Shown one piece after another: positions 1 to 5,040 of a DNA stretch of 5,040 nt. Each line of letters begins with the position of its first letter. The first letter of the stretch is position 1. The notes beneath the pieces are model-generated. The model ran no database searches. It was not told the DNA's origin and was given only the letters and a program-made list of their open reading frames with translations. This DNA is from Promethearchaeota archaeon (GTDB lineage: Archaea > Asgardarchaeota > Lokiarchaeia > Sigynarchaeales > SOKP01), in the NCBI GenBank assembly GCA_019057775.1, contig JAHLWT010000291.1:1-5040 (forward strand), in the 5' to 3' direction. The position numbers were made by a program, and so were the translations under genes.

Positions 1-29
1 AGCGCATTCGACTAAAACTTTAAATTTCT

Positions 30-572
30 TTATAACCTAAAAGGCATTAATGCCAACCAACCATATTTTTTCAATATATTTCGATCTGCTATAATTTGCT
101 TTACTTCAGTGTAAATTGATATAGGATTAATTGGTATAGGCAAAGGAAAGTTACTTGCAATGCCTTTTAATACAGATTTTGTTGTTGAGACTGGTTTTTG
201 TTTTATTATTAGCTCTTCCATCTCAGTCATCTTTATATCATTTACAATTTCAAAAACAGAATTTTTATCTCCCTTATTTAACTCATTCTGTATATCAATC
301 ATCTTTCTTCGAAAATTCTTAAAATAATCATGATTCTTAGTTTCAAGTACTTGTTCCCATGTTAATGAATCAAGATTCTGTATTTCATAATTGAATATTT
401 CAGAAAACAAATCAAAAGGTTTTTGCATCATTGCAGTGCTAAATAACTTTTGAAGAATTATGCTTTCTCTATCAATGGGTAAAAACACACAAGGAGATTT
501 TTTATGTAATAGTATCCAAGCATTAATACTTTCGACAAGACCCATATATGCCCATGCTACTTCATGCATCAT
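30..572 (-). CDS. Uncharacterised 180-residue protein
   Basis: I do not recognise this family and assign no function. The predicted protein is soluble: there is no signal peptide and no convincing membrane helix, although residues 9-22 (MGLVESINAWILLH) form a short hydrophobic stretch. The N-terminal half is mainly helical, with a 'HEVAWAYMGLVES' opening. The middle (about 75-120) is charged and probably helical. Residues 125-155 are loop-like and proline-rich (FPLPIPINPISIY). The chain ends in 'ILKKYGWLALMPFRL', a compact ending that looks like a natural C-terminus. The start at 572 is the first of two adjacent ATG codons and the first start after an in-frame stop upstream. No Shine-Dalgarno site is visible. 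It is divergent from the gene at 617 with only 44 bp between them, so the two may share a control region. The ORF is intact and its composition matches 617-1222. That it is a real gene is likely; its role is unknown. Confidence 0.75.
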   Translation of the reverse strand: MMHEVAWAYMGLVESINAWILLHKKSPCVFLPIDRESIILQKLFSTAMMQKPFDLFSEIFNYEIQNLDSLTWEQVLETKNHDYFKNFRRKMIDIQNELNKGDKNSVFEIVNDIKMTEMEELIIKQKPVSTTKSVLKGIASNFPLPIPINPISIYTEVKQIIADRNILKKYGWLALMPFRL

Positions 573-616
573 AGCATAAAAATTCTTTTTATCTGATAGG
601 TTAAATTTTTAATTCT
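573..616. promoter_or_regulatory. Short divergent intergenic region
   Basis: These 44 bases separate two genes that point away from each other, so any promoters for both must lie here or inside the coding regions. The only suggestive element is an AT stretch around 601-611 (TTAAATTTTTA), which could act as a TATA-like element in either direction. Neither start codon has a purine-rich ribosome-binding site, so transcripts with little or no leader are possible. This call rests on gene arrangement and is not a recognised promoter motif. Confidence 0.25.
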
Positions 617-1222
617 ATGCATATTCCAAAACAACTACAACACATTAGAGCAGGATTTGGAGAACTCAAGTATGGAGATCATTTTGGGGAATTAATTGAT
701 GGAGTTATTCAAAATACAAGGTACTATGGGTATTTTATAACTAGTAAAGCACGGATAAACATTAATGGAGAAAGAATTCATAATGTTGATGCTTTTCTTT
801 TAGCAACAAACTGGTCACGAACAGGTATACTTTATAAGGGGGATGAAGAGTTATTACCGCATCCAATACCTTATATGTCAGAAAAATATAATTTTGTAGA
901 GCCTCCCTTTACTATGATGATGCATAGCTTACAGAGGAAGATTCAGAATTTAGAACGTAAAAAACTAAGAAACGAGGGGCTTACTATTGCATCGAATAAG
1001 TTGAAAGTTCAAACGGGTATAATGATCTCTAAAATTCCTTATGACGAGAGTTCAAAAATTTCTTACGAATATTATGCGTGGATAGGAAATAAATTATTAC
1101 CGATCGTTGCTAATGCTAAATATAATCCTGAATATATCAGAACTAAAGTAAAGATTCATGGTTATGACAGAAAAAGCCATTTTCGCAGAAATAGGGCACC
1201 AGAAAATGGATTGGTTTCCTAA
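617..1222 (+). CDS. Uncharacterised 201-residue protein, probably frameshifted near its end
   Basis: I do not recognise the main part of this protein. It opens with 'MHIPKQLQHIRAGFGELKYGDHFGELIDG'-like polar sequence, then alternating hydrophobic residues that suggest beta strands (about 30-60). A basic helical stretch follows at about 104-130 (SLQRKIQNLERKKLRNEGL), and then a second strand-rich part to about 180. It has no signal peptide or membrane segment. ATG 617 is the first ATG after an in-frame stop; no Shine-Dalgarno site is visible. The last residues after about 'RTKVKIHG' (KSHFRRNRAPENGLVS) look like out-of-frame translation. The same bases read one frame over give a recognisable conserved domain that continues to 1337 (separate entry). 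The original product was therefore probably about 240 residues, or this is a two-gene overlap. Existence of the gene is well supported; the exact C-terminus is doubtful. Confidence 0.7.
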   Translation: MHIPKQLQHIRAGFGELKYGDHFGELIDGVIQNTRYYGYFITSKARININGERIHNVDAFLLATNWSRTGILYKGDEELLPHPIPYMSEKYNFVEPPFTMMMHSLQRKIQNLERKKLRNEGLTIASNKLKVQTGIMISKIPYDESSKISYEYYAWIGNKLLPIVANAKYNPEYIRTKVKIHGYDRKSHFRRNRAPENGLVS

Positions 1223-1337
1223 GAGCCAAATCAAGTTTTCAAATGAAATTGAATCTATTGAAATAGGAGAATGGTACAATGTTGAGGTCGCTTTATGGTA
1301 CTATAAAAGGAAGGAGAATATATTCGGGATTATTTAA
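1164..1337 (+). CDS. Small TEKAI...WFPKSQI domain, standalone ORF or displaced C-terminus of the 617 gene
   Basis: This 57-residue frame overlaps the end of the preceding ORF by 59 bp. It reads MTEKAIFAEIG, then WFPKSQI at 17-23, and near the end GEWYNVEVALWYYKRKENIFGII. From memory of protein families, a 'TEKAIL-V-E-I ... W-[IFL]-PKSQ-I ... W' pattern is a widespread small beta-rich domain of unknown function. It is found both alone and at the C-termini of larger proteins, often in plasmid, phage or accessory regions. The frame is open from 1152 and has two possible ATGs (1158 and 1164). Neither has a ribosome-binding site, which argues against independent translation. Removing one base near 1160 (in CATGGTT) would join it to the upstream ORF as ...KIHVMTEKAIF. 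I favour a frameshifted fusion, in nature or through sequencing error. A translationally coupled small gene is the alternative. Confidence 0.55.
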   Translation: MTEKAIFAEIGHQKMDWFPKSQIKFSNEIESIEIGEWYNVEVALWYYKRKENIFGII

Positions 1338-1338
1338 A

Positions 1339-1363
1339 TCTTTTCTCTTGTTTTTTTTTAATA
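1339..1363 (+). terminator. Probable T-tract terminator
   Basis: Two bases after the TAA at 1335-1337, the plus strand becomes strongly T-rich and contains an uninterrupted T9 at 1351-1359, with no stem of useful length in front. Hairpin-free U-tracts are typical of archaeal termination. It lies directly after the 1164-1337 frame and not after the 1222 stop, which supports 1337 as the true end of the gene. Confidence 0.4.
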
Positions 1364-1386
1364 TTAATTAATCTTTATGATATTTG

Positions 1387-1431
1387 GAGATATTTCTCTT
1401 TTGAAATAGAGGTCGAATTCATAAATATCTC
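1387..1431. repeat. 9-bp inverted repeat, 27-base loop
   Basis: GAGATATTT at 1387-1395 is matched exactly by its complement AAATATCTC at 1423-1431. Pairing does not extend on either side. A match of this size is only mildly unusual in AT-rich DNA. It could be an operator, a weak stem, or chance. Confidence 0.3.
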
Positions 1432-1620
1432 AGTATGTTGTTTATAACACATTACGATGTAATATTAATTTTTGATAAATTTCATACAACACCAGATTGC
1501 CCGCAATTCGCGCCGCTTACTTTTAACAAAATTAGACAAGATCAGCTTTAGTCTTAATTATTGATAAAATGGTTTTTAATGTTATTATCTTAAAAACAGA
1601 GAGAAGAACTTGATGATTAT

Positions 1621-2580
1621 CTAAAAATCTTCCTGATAATTGTCTAAAAATGAACTATTAATTAGGATACCTCGTTTTGTTTTTTTAAGTCTTCCTATAG
1701 AATCTGGGTATGTTGTTTTTTTAAAGAAAATTTTACCCTTACCGATGTAATCTTCTAAAATTTTACCTAAATTGAGTAGGTTATAAGCTACGTTTAATTG
1801 ATAATTAAATTGTTTTAAGTTCGCAGTATCAAAAATATAATATGAACCAATATATGAACCCCTTGTAATATTTTTAGTGCCTAGAGAAGTAGAATTGTTT
1901 TTACAATAAGATATAAAACTTGAAAAAATAGTAGAAATTTCTAAATTATTGAGTTCTTTTTCTGGATCAAAAAAATATTTGGAAAAAAATTGTTTTGAAA
2001 CATCTTTAATAAAGTCATTAGTAGAATATAACGTAATTTTATTGTAAATGTTGTCATAATATTGATCTAATGATGTGATATCATAATCTCTAGAATATTT
2101 TAAAATCTTATCAAACTCTTGAACAAAATAAGAATTAAAATTAAGCAGTTTTTTAAATAAACGGGGACTTATTATTAAAACTCTATCGGGATATAATATT
2201 TCAGAATAATCTGGAATAATCTGCCTATCTACTATATTGTTGTTTTTCCAATGAGTTCCTACAATTATTAATAATATTAACTCATTTTGATATTTAGTAC
2301 ATTTAAGTAATATATTTTCTTCTGACAAATCACTAGTGAGCTCTATTTGAACTCCTATTATTTTTTTAAAAAGAGCCATTTCTATATTTAATATTTCTAA
2401 TAATTCTTTAGAATCTTCAAATTCAGTAAGACGATCATAAAAAAAGTTTTGACTTTTAATATTCAAAAAAAATCCATCTGCCTGTTTTTCAGAAGGAGGA
2501 AATATTCTAATTTCAGAGTAATATTTATAAATACAATCTGAATTGTTGTGAAAGACAAAGAAATTAAACCATTCACACAT
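1621..2580 (-). CDS. Putative divergent PD-(D/E)XK-type nuclease domain, in the -1 frame of the upstream repeat protein
   Basis: The likely role is DNA cleavage, inferred from motifs. Numbering from the ATG at 2580, residues 1-11 form a helix (MCEWFNFFVFH), then 'KYYSEIRIFPPSEKQADGFF' (19-38) gives E23 and D35. 'GVQIELTSDLSEENILLK' (76-93) gives E80 followed by K93, and 'KYQNELILLIIVGTHW' (96-111) is a core-strand-like hydrophobic run. Spaced D ... E-x-T ... K signatures followed by a hydrophobic strand are typical of divergent members of the restriction-endonuclease-like fold, in which the lysine has moved to a neighbouring helix. Residues 120-319 are not recognised. They contain a 'PDRVLIISPRLFKKLL' strand-helix and end in 'INSSFLDNYQEDF'. 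The 2580 ATG has no ribosome-binding site, and the frame is already open from 2619, so I think this is the displaced C-terminus of the protein starting at 4268. Re-initiation as a separate subunit is the alternative. The reading frame is secure; the nuclease assignment is moderate. Confidence 0.6.
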   Translation of the reverse strand: MCEWFNFFVFHNNSDCIYKYYSEIRIFPPSEKQADGFFLNIKSQNFFYDRLTEFEDSKELLEILNIEMALFKKIIGVQIELTSDLSEENILLKCTKYQNELILLIIVGTHWKNNNIVDRQIIPDYSEILYPDRVLIISPRLFKKLLNFNSYFVQEFDKILKYSRDYDITSLDQYYDNIYNKITLYSTNDFIKDVSKQFFSKYFFDPEKELNNLEISTIFSSFISYCKNNSTSLGTKNITRGSYIGSYYIFDTANLKQFNYQLNVAYNLLNLGKILEDYIGKGKIFFKKTTYPDSIGRLKKTKRGILINSSFLDNYQEDF

Positions 2581-4268
2581 AAATGAGTAGATGTACCGTT
2601 TTGAGCTACCAAATCTGTCTTATGAAATCTTTCTTTATATTTTATTTCATCATGATTAAAAACATATTTTTTAACAGTACTAGCTACAGTTTGGTGTTGA
2701 CCACTAAGTCCAATTAATTTGATTTCTCGTGCGATCTCAGATAAATTATAATTAGTATTGAGGGAAAGATGAATAATATAAGCTAAAATTTCTTCGTTTT
2801 CATTTATTTTTCTACATAAAATCAAAAAAAAATTCCTTTTAGCAATATTTTGCTCATTTAAATTAATCCATTGAACAAAATCATTAGTAATTTCTAATCC
2901 TCGATTTGCATATATAGGATTATTTGAAGTGGAACATTGTCTTTTGTAAATATTAAACTTATCAATTAAAGATGAGTCTAATAAATCTTCAAAATTTAAA
3001 CTATTTAAATTGACAATCTTGTTTTCTTCTCTACCACCCGCCGGAAACATTTTTTTAAATTCTTCTTCATTATTTTTAAAAATAGAGTTTTTAATAATTC
3101 TCCCAATTGATATATCTGAAATTTTCAAAAATAATGGAATAAATTTTCTTGAAAAAGAGTTTAACGGAAGTTTTGTAAGACTATTAGAATTTAAATAGTT
3201 TTTTACATTAAATACAATATAATTTTTTATTTCTTTATTATTATTAATATTATCAATAAGTATAAAAATTTCATTTTTTTTTGAAGAGTCAATATTCCTT
3301 AGTTTAATCCAATTAATGAAATCATTGGTTATTTTCTTCCCAAAATTCGCATATCTACCTGTATCGTGATAATATTTCTTAAAAAATGTATGTAATTCCT
3401 TATTTAACAAACTAGAAAAAACTAATTTATTTGAGTCTTGGGATCTAAATTTATTCCAACCATCACCCTTAGAAAATTTTTTTTTATAGTCTTCATTAGA
3501 AAAATTCTCTTCGGCAATTACTCGTACAGTTTCCCTTGAAACATTTAAATAACTTTTTGAAAGTAAGGAATTTAATCCCACTTGAGTGGTATTAGTATTT
3601 ATAAGGAGATGTAAAATATACTGAGCAAATTCTTCATTTTTGTTAATAAGATAAATTTTTTGTAATAAAAGATCTCTTTTAGGACAATCATTTGAATATT
3701 TGACTTTTATCCAATCAATAAATACAGCTCGTAATTTGCGACCTGTATTTGCATAAGGATTCCTTACCTTTAAGGCAAATTGTTCTATGTAAAATTTTTT
3801 ATAATTCTGAAGTAATTGATCATCAAGTAAATTTTGATAATTTAAATCGTTAATGTCTAGAGATATGTTTTTCTTTCTACCAACAGAATTTATATATGTT
3901 TGATATAGAGGGATGTAATCTTCATCTTTTATAATTATATTAGTTTTCGTTGAAATTTCTTTTTTCAAATTCTTAATGTTTTTCAGATTTATGTCAGTCA
4001 CGTTATCAGATTTTCGACAACCTTCCTGCCCTAAATTCTTCACCTGTGCGAAATATTGATCCAAAAGAGAATTATTCCATTTTAATGCGTTTAAGTCAAA
4101 ATTTTTTATACTCTGCTCCTCCACGAAATTTTCTATAATATTTGAATTATTAAAGTCCCCGTTTTTCGGTTCTGGAATTGAACTAATTGATATAATGTAA
4201 TTATCTTCACATTCGTCCTTATTTTTTTTATTTTTATTTGTGCAACGATTATTATTACGCTTTTTCAT
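2463..4268 (-). CDS. Triple-repeat protein with helix-turn-helix-like modules, putative DNA-binding part of a modular nuclease
   Basis: I do not know a named family for this protein. Residues 1-52 are a polar Asn/Lys-rich tail. Three full repeats follow at about 134-272, 273-416 and 417-549. Each opens with an 'L-[ND]-x-L/LLD'-type helix and carries a core Y-A-N-x-G-x-x-[IL]-x-x-x-F-x-x-W-I at 172-187, 306-321 and 453-468. A hydrophobic helix comes next, and then a helix-turn-helix-like end (LSKSYLNVSRETVRVIAEEN; ISDISIGRIIKNSIFKNN; LSEIAREIKLIG plus HQTVASTVKKYV) closed by YKKKF, FKKMF or YKERF. Residues 53-133 look like a shortened, degenerate extra copy. Sequence-specific DNA binding is the inferred role. 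After about H562 the frame gives an unconvincing hydrophobic tail, while the -1 frame continues sensibly into the nuclease-like ORF; the overlap is 118 bp. ATG 4268 follows a weak GAAG purine stretch (AGAAGAAAATG). The gene is clearly more AT-rich than 30-1337. Confidence 0.7.
   Translation of the reverse strand: MKKRNNNRCTNKNKKNKDECEDNYIISISSIPEPKNGDFNNSNIIENFVEEQSIKNFDLNALKWNNSLLDQYFAQVKNLGQEGCRKSDNVTDINLKNIKNLKKEISTKTNIIIKDEDYIPLYQTYINSVGRKKNISLDINDLNYQNLLDDQLLQNYKKFYIEQFALKVRNPYANTGRKLRAVFIDWIKVKYSNDCPKRDLLLQKIYLINKNEEFAQYILHLLINTNTTQVGLNSLLSKSYLNVSRETVRVIAEENFSNEDYKKKFSKGDGWNKFRSQDSNKLVFSSLLNKELHTFFKKYYHDTGRYANFGKKITNDFINWIKLRNIDSSKKNEIFILIDNINNNKEIKNYIVFNVKNYLNSNSLTKLPLNSFSRKFIPLFLKISDISIGRIIKNSIFKNNEEEFKKMFPAGGREENKIVNLNSLNFEDLLDSSLIDKFNIYKRQCSTSNNPIYANRGLEITNDFVQWINLNEQNIAKRNFFLILCRKINENEEILAYIIHLSLNTNYNLSEIAREIKLIGLSGQHQTVASTVKKYVFNHDEIKYKERFHKTDLVAQNGTSTHLCVNGLISLSFTTIQIVFINITLKLEYFLLLKNRQMDFF
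2583..2619 (-). other. Likely site of a -1 frame change joining two ORFs
   Basis: Reading the minus strand, the first ORF makes good sense up to the codons for GTSTH (ending at 2583). The downstream ORF's frame has its last stop at 2622-2620, so any change of frame must fall between these points. One added base near the TTT at 2583-2581 gives ...TSTH-F-M-C-E-W-F..., a smooth helix leading into the nuclease domain. No canonical slippery heptamer is present, so an indel or assembly error is more likely than programmed frameshifting. Confidence 0.5.
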
Positions 4269-4311
4269 TTTCTTCTATTTTTTGATTATTATTACTTTTA
4301 TTATTTTTATC

Positions 4312-4325
4312 TTTATAAATATATA
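4312..4325 (-). promoter_or_regulatory. Candidate TATA-like promoter of the repeat-nuclease locus
   Basis: On the minus strand these bases read TATATATTTATAAA and are centred about 50 bases before the ATG at 4268. An archaeal TATA box starts transcription about 25 bases downstream, which would leave a leader of roughly 25 bases. A bacterial -10 (TATAAA) could be read from the same bases, but no clear -35 accompanies it. AT-rich surroundings make chance matches common. Confidence 0.3.
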
Positions 4326-4405
4326 GAAGTTTGAATTAGTTTAGAACTATAAATTATTAAAATTTTAATCAATTTTATAAACAAATTTTTTTTCACAATA
4401 ATATA

Positions 4406-4427
4406 TTTATAATTTATTTATAATTTA
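4406..4427. repeat. Perfect 11-bp tandem duplication
   Basis: TTTATAATTTA occurs twice head-to-tail (4406-4416 and 4417-4427). Each copy includes TATAAT. It could be a duplicated promoter element or replication slippage in low-complexity DNA; the sequence alone does not decide. Confidence 0.45.
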
Positions 4428-4633
4428 TATCTAAAAATAACAAAAAAATAGGGTTCTGACTCTTAGCTCATAATTTCATAATTTTCATTGCATTAAAAAA
4501 TTTATTTAATATCATTGTAATTTTTTTTTCATCAATACATATTAAAATTATTTATAAACAAATATATTTAAAATTAGAAGATAAAAGTTATATTAAAAAA
4601 CAACTAAAAAAATCTATAAATCTTCATTTAGTT

Positions 4634-4640
4634 GGTGGTG
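4634..4640 (+). promoter_or_regulatory. Ribosome-binding site of the deacetylase gene
   Basis: GGTGGTG sits 3 bases before the ATG at 4644. It contains GGTG, which pairs with the CACC of the 16S 3' end and is a common archaeal form of the site. It favours ATG 4644 over the in-frame TTG 4632, GTG 4635 and GTG 4638, which lie inside or before it. An in-frame TAG at 4629 closes the frame upstream. Confidence 0.5.
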
Positions 4641-4643
4641 TAT

Positions 4644-5040
4644 ATGAAAAAGCCAATGATAATAATGGTTCACAGGATTGAGTGTAATGATTCATCAATC
4701 GATGACCTTTATTATCAAAGAAATTTAGTATTTAAAATAGATGATTTAATTGAAATTATTAATATTATTCTTAAATCGAAATATTCATTTGGAACCCTAA
4801 AACAATCTATTGAAACCAATAATCATTTACATATAACTTTTGATGATGGTTATAAAGAGCATCTAACTGCTGCAAAAAAATTAAAAAAAGAGTATGGACT
4901 TAAAAAAGAATATTGCTCTTTTGCGATTAATATAGGGAACTCATTATTATTTGATTTTTCTGGAATGGATTTAATCTATAATATAATTCAAAATAATTCT
5001 ATTGAAGAGCTATGTAATTATTTATCTATTAATCATCAAA
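4644..5040 (+). CDS. Polysaccharide deacetylase (NodB-type), N-terminal part, runs off the window
   Basis: The 132 residues present begin MKKPMIIMVHRIE and reach the first NodB motif at 65-69 (TFDDG, in HITFDDGYKEHLTAA). Its aspartates provide the catalytic base and a metal ligand in this family. Members remove acetyl groups from N- or O-acetylated polysaccharides (chitin oligomers, peptidoglycan, surface glycans) using a bound divalent metal. The opening MVHRI, the helix at about 30-45 and the strand-like CSFAINIG after the motif (91-98) all fit the fold. The second metal-binding motif (H-x-x-x-H or H-x-x-x-D) has not appeared by residue 132. It should lie beyond the window edge, so activity cannot be judged. 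There is no signal peptide, so a cytoplasmic role in glycan or lipid-linked sugar modification is more likely than secretion. The family call is firm; the substrate is unknown. Confidence 0.8.
   Translation, partial: MKKPMIIMVHRIECNDSSIDDLYYQRNLVFKIDDLIEIINIILKSKYSFGTLKQSIETNNHLHITFDDGYKEHLTAAKKLKKEYGLKKEYCSFAINIGNSLLFDFSGMDLIYNIIQNNSIEELCNYLSINHQ

Larger units (their letters stand above)
1338..1620. other. Non-coding stretch between convergent genes
   Basis: No credible gene lies in these 283 bases. They separate the plus-strand block from the minus-strand nuclease locus, so both flanking genes end here. Contents are a T9 terminator (1351-1359), a 9-bp inverted repeat (1387-1395 with 1423-1431), and a GC-rich patch at about 1496-1519. 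On the minus strand, a pyrimidine-rich run ending in T5 (1596-1592) could be a weak terminator for the gene that stops at 1621. All three minus-strand frames through the GC patch are short and closed by stops. No tRNA or recognised RNA is visible. Confidence 0.5.
4269..4643. other. AT-rich divergent non-coding region
   Basis: This region separates the starts of two divergent genes (minus strand from 4268, plus strand from 4644), so it should hold both promoters. I found no ORF of credible length or composition. It contains long A and T runs (for example T9 at 4521-4529), a perfect 11-bp tandem duplication at 4406-4427, and a slightly richer island around 4449-4470 (TAGGGTTCTGACTCTTAGCT). Another TATA-like run at 4561-4573 lies about 75 bases before the 4644 start. 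No riboswitch, tRNA or other known RNA was recognised. Confidence 0.45.

Noticed and set aside
1097..1279. 60-codon open frame on the minus strand
   Set aside because: It overlaps the plus-strand coding frames with recognisable protein features and has no supporting start signal or recognisable sequence.
1441..1470. ATTAC-GAT-GTAAT palindrome as an operator
   Set aside because: The arms are only 5 bp, no second copy was found and it lies between converging gene ends, so a regulatory role is not supported.
1610..1637. C/D-box small RNA (TGATGA near 1611 and CTGA near 1633)
   Set aside because: The spacing is too short for a full C/D RNA, the internal C'/D' boxes are absent, and the second box falls in the end of the nuclease-like gene. 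Such short motifs are common by chance.
2583..2640. Programmed -1 ribosomal frameshift
   Set aside because: No canonical X-XXY-YYZ slippery heptamer lies between the downstream frame's last stop (2620) and the end of the sensible upstream frame, and no obvious stem follows. A simple indel explains the data better.
3010..3198. 62-codon open frame on the plus strand inside the repeat protein gene
   Set aside because: It lies opposite a well-supported coding region with clear repeats, has no ribosome-binding site, and its sequence looks like antisense translation of Asn/Lys-rich codons.
4269..4643. CRISPR array or repeat cluster in the AT-rich region
   Set aside because: There are no regularly spaced identical repeats. 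The repetition is only A/T runs and one 11-bp tandem duplication.

Overview
The window is low-GC prokaryotic DNA. It has intact protein genes with normal stop codons, no introns, and no tRNA or rRNA that I could recognise. I cannot name the organism. Weak or absent Shine-Dalgarno sites, a bare T-tract after one gene and TATA-like stretches upstream of another make me lean towards a low-GC archaeon. A low-GC bacterium is not excluded.

Layout. Positions 1-1337 hold a divergent pair of uncharacterised genes: a 180-residue protein on the minus strand (30-572) and a 201-residue protein on the plus strand (617-1222). The plus-strand gene runs out of frame into a 57-residue ORF (1164-1337). That ORF carries a recognisable small-domain signature, TEKAI...WFPKSQI, which suggests either a frameshifted single gene or two strongly overlapping genes. 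Positions 1338-1620 are non-coding, with a T9 tract just after the stop, a 9-bp inverted repeat and an isolated GC-rich patch.

The main item is the minus-strand locus 4268-1621. Its first ORF (601 residues) contains three tandem copies of a roughly 140-residue unit, plus a degenerate partial copy in front. Each full unit has a 'YAN-x-G ... F-x-x-WI' core and a C-terminal helix-turn-helix-like segment ending in a 'Y/F-K-x-x-F' motif. The second ORF (319 residues) lies in the -1 frame, overlaps the first by 118 bp, and looks like a divergent PD-(D/E)XK-type nuclease. Read through the frame change, the two make one continuous protein of about 880 residues: repeated DNA-binding modules followed by a nuclease-like domain. 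No described enzyme that I recognise has this layout, and it is the best candidate here for something undescribed. The function is inferred from motifs only. This locus is visibly more AT-rich than the 30-1337 block, which would fit separate acquisition.

After about 375 bp of very AT-rich non-coding DNA (4269-4643), a plus-strand gene starts at 4644 and runs off the end. Its TFDDG motif marks it as a NodB-type polysaccharide deacetylase, so surface polysaccharide or glycan genes may follow. Nothing in the sequence links this gene to the nuclease locus.
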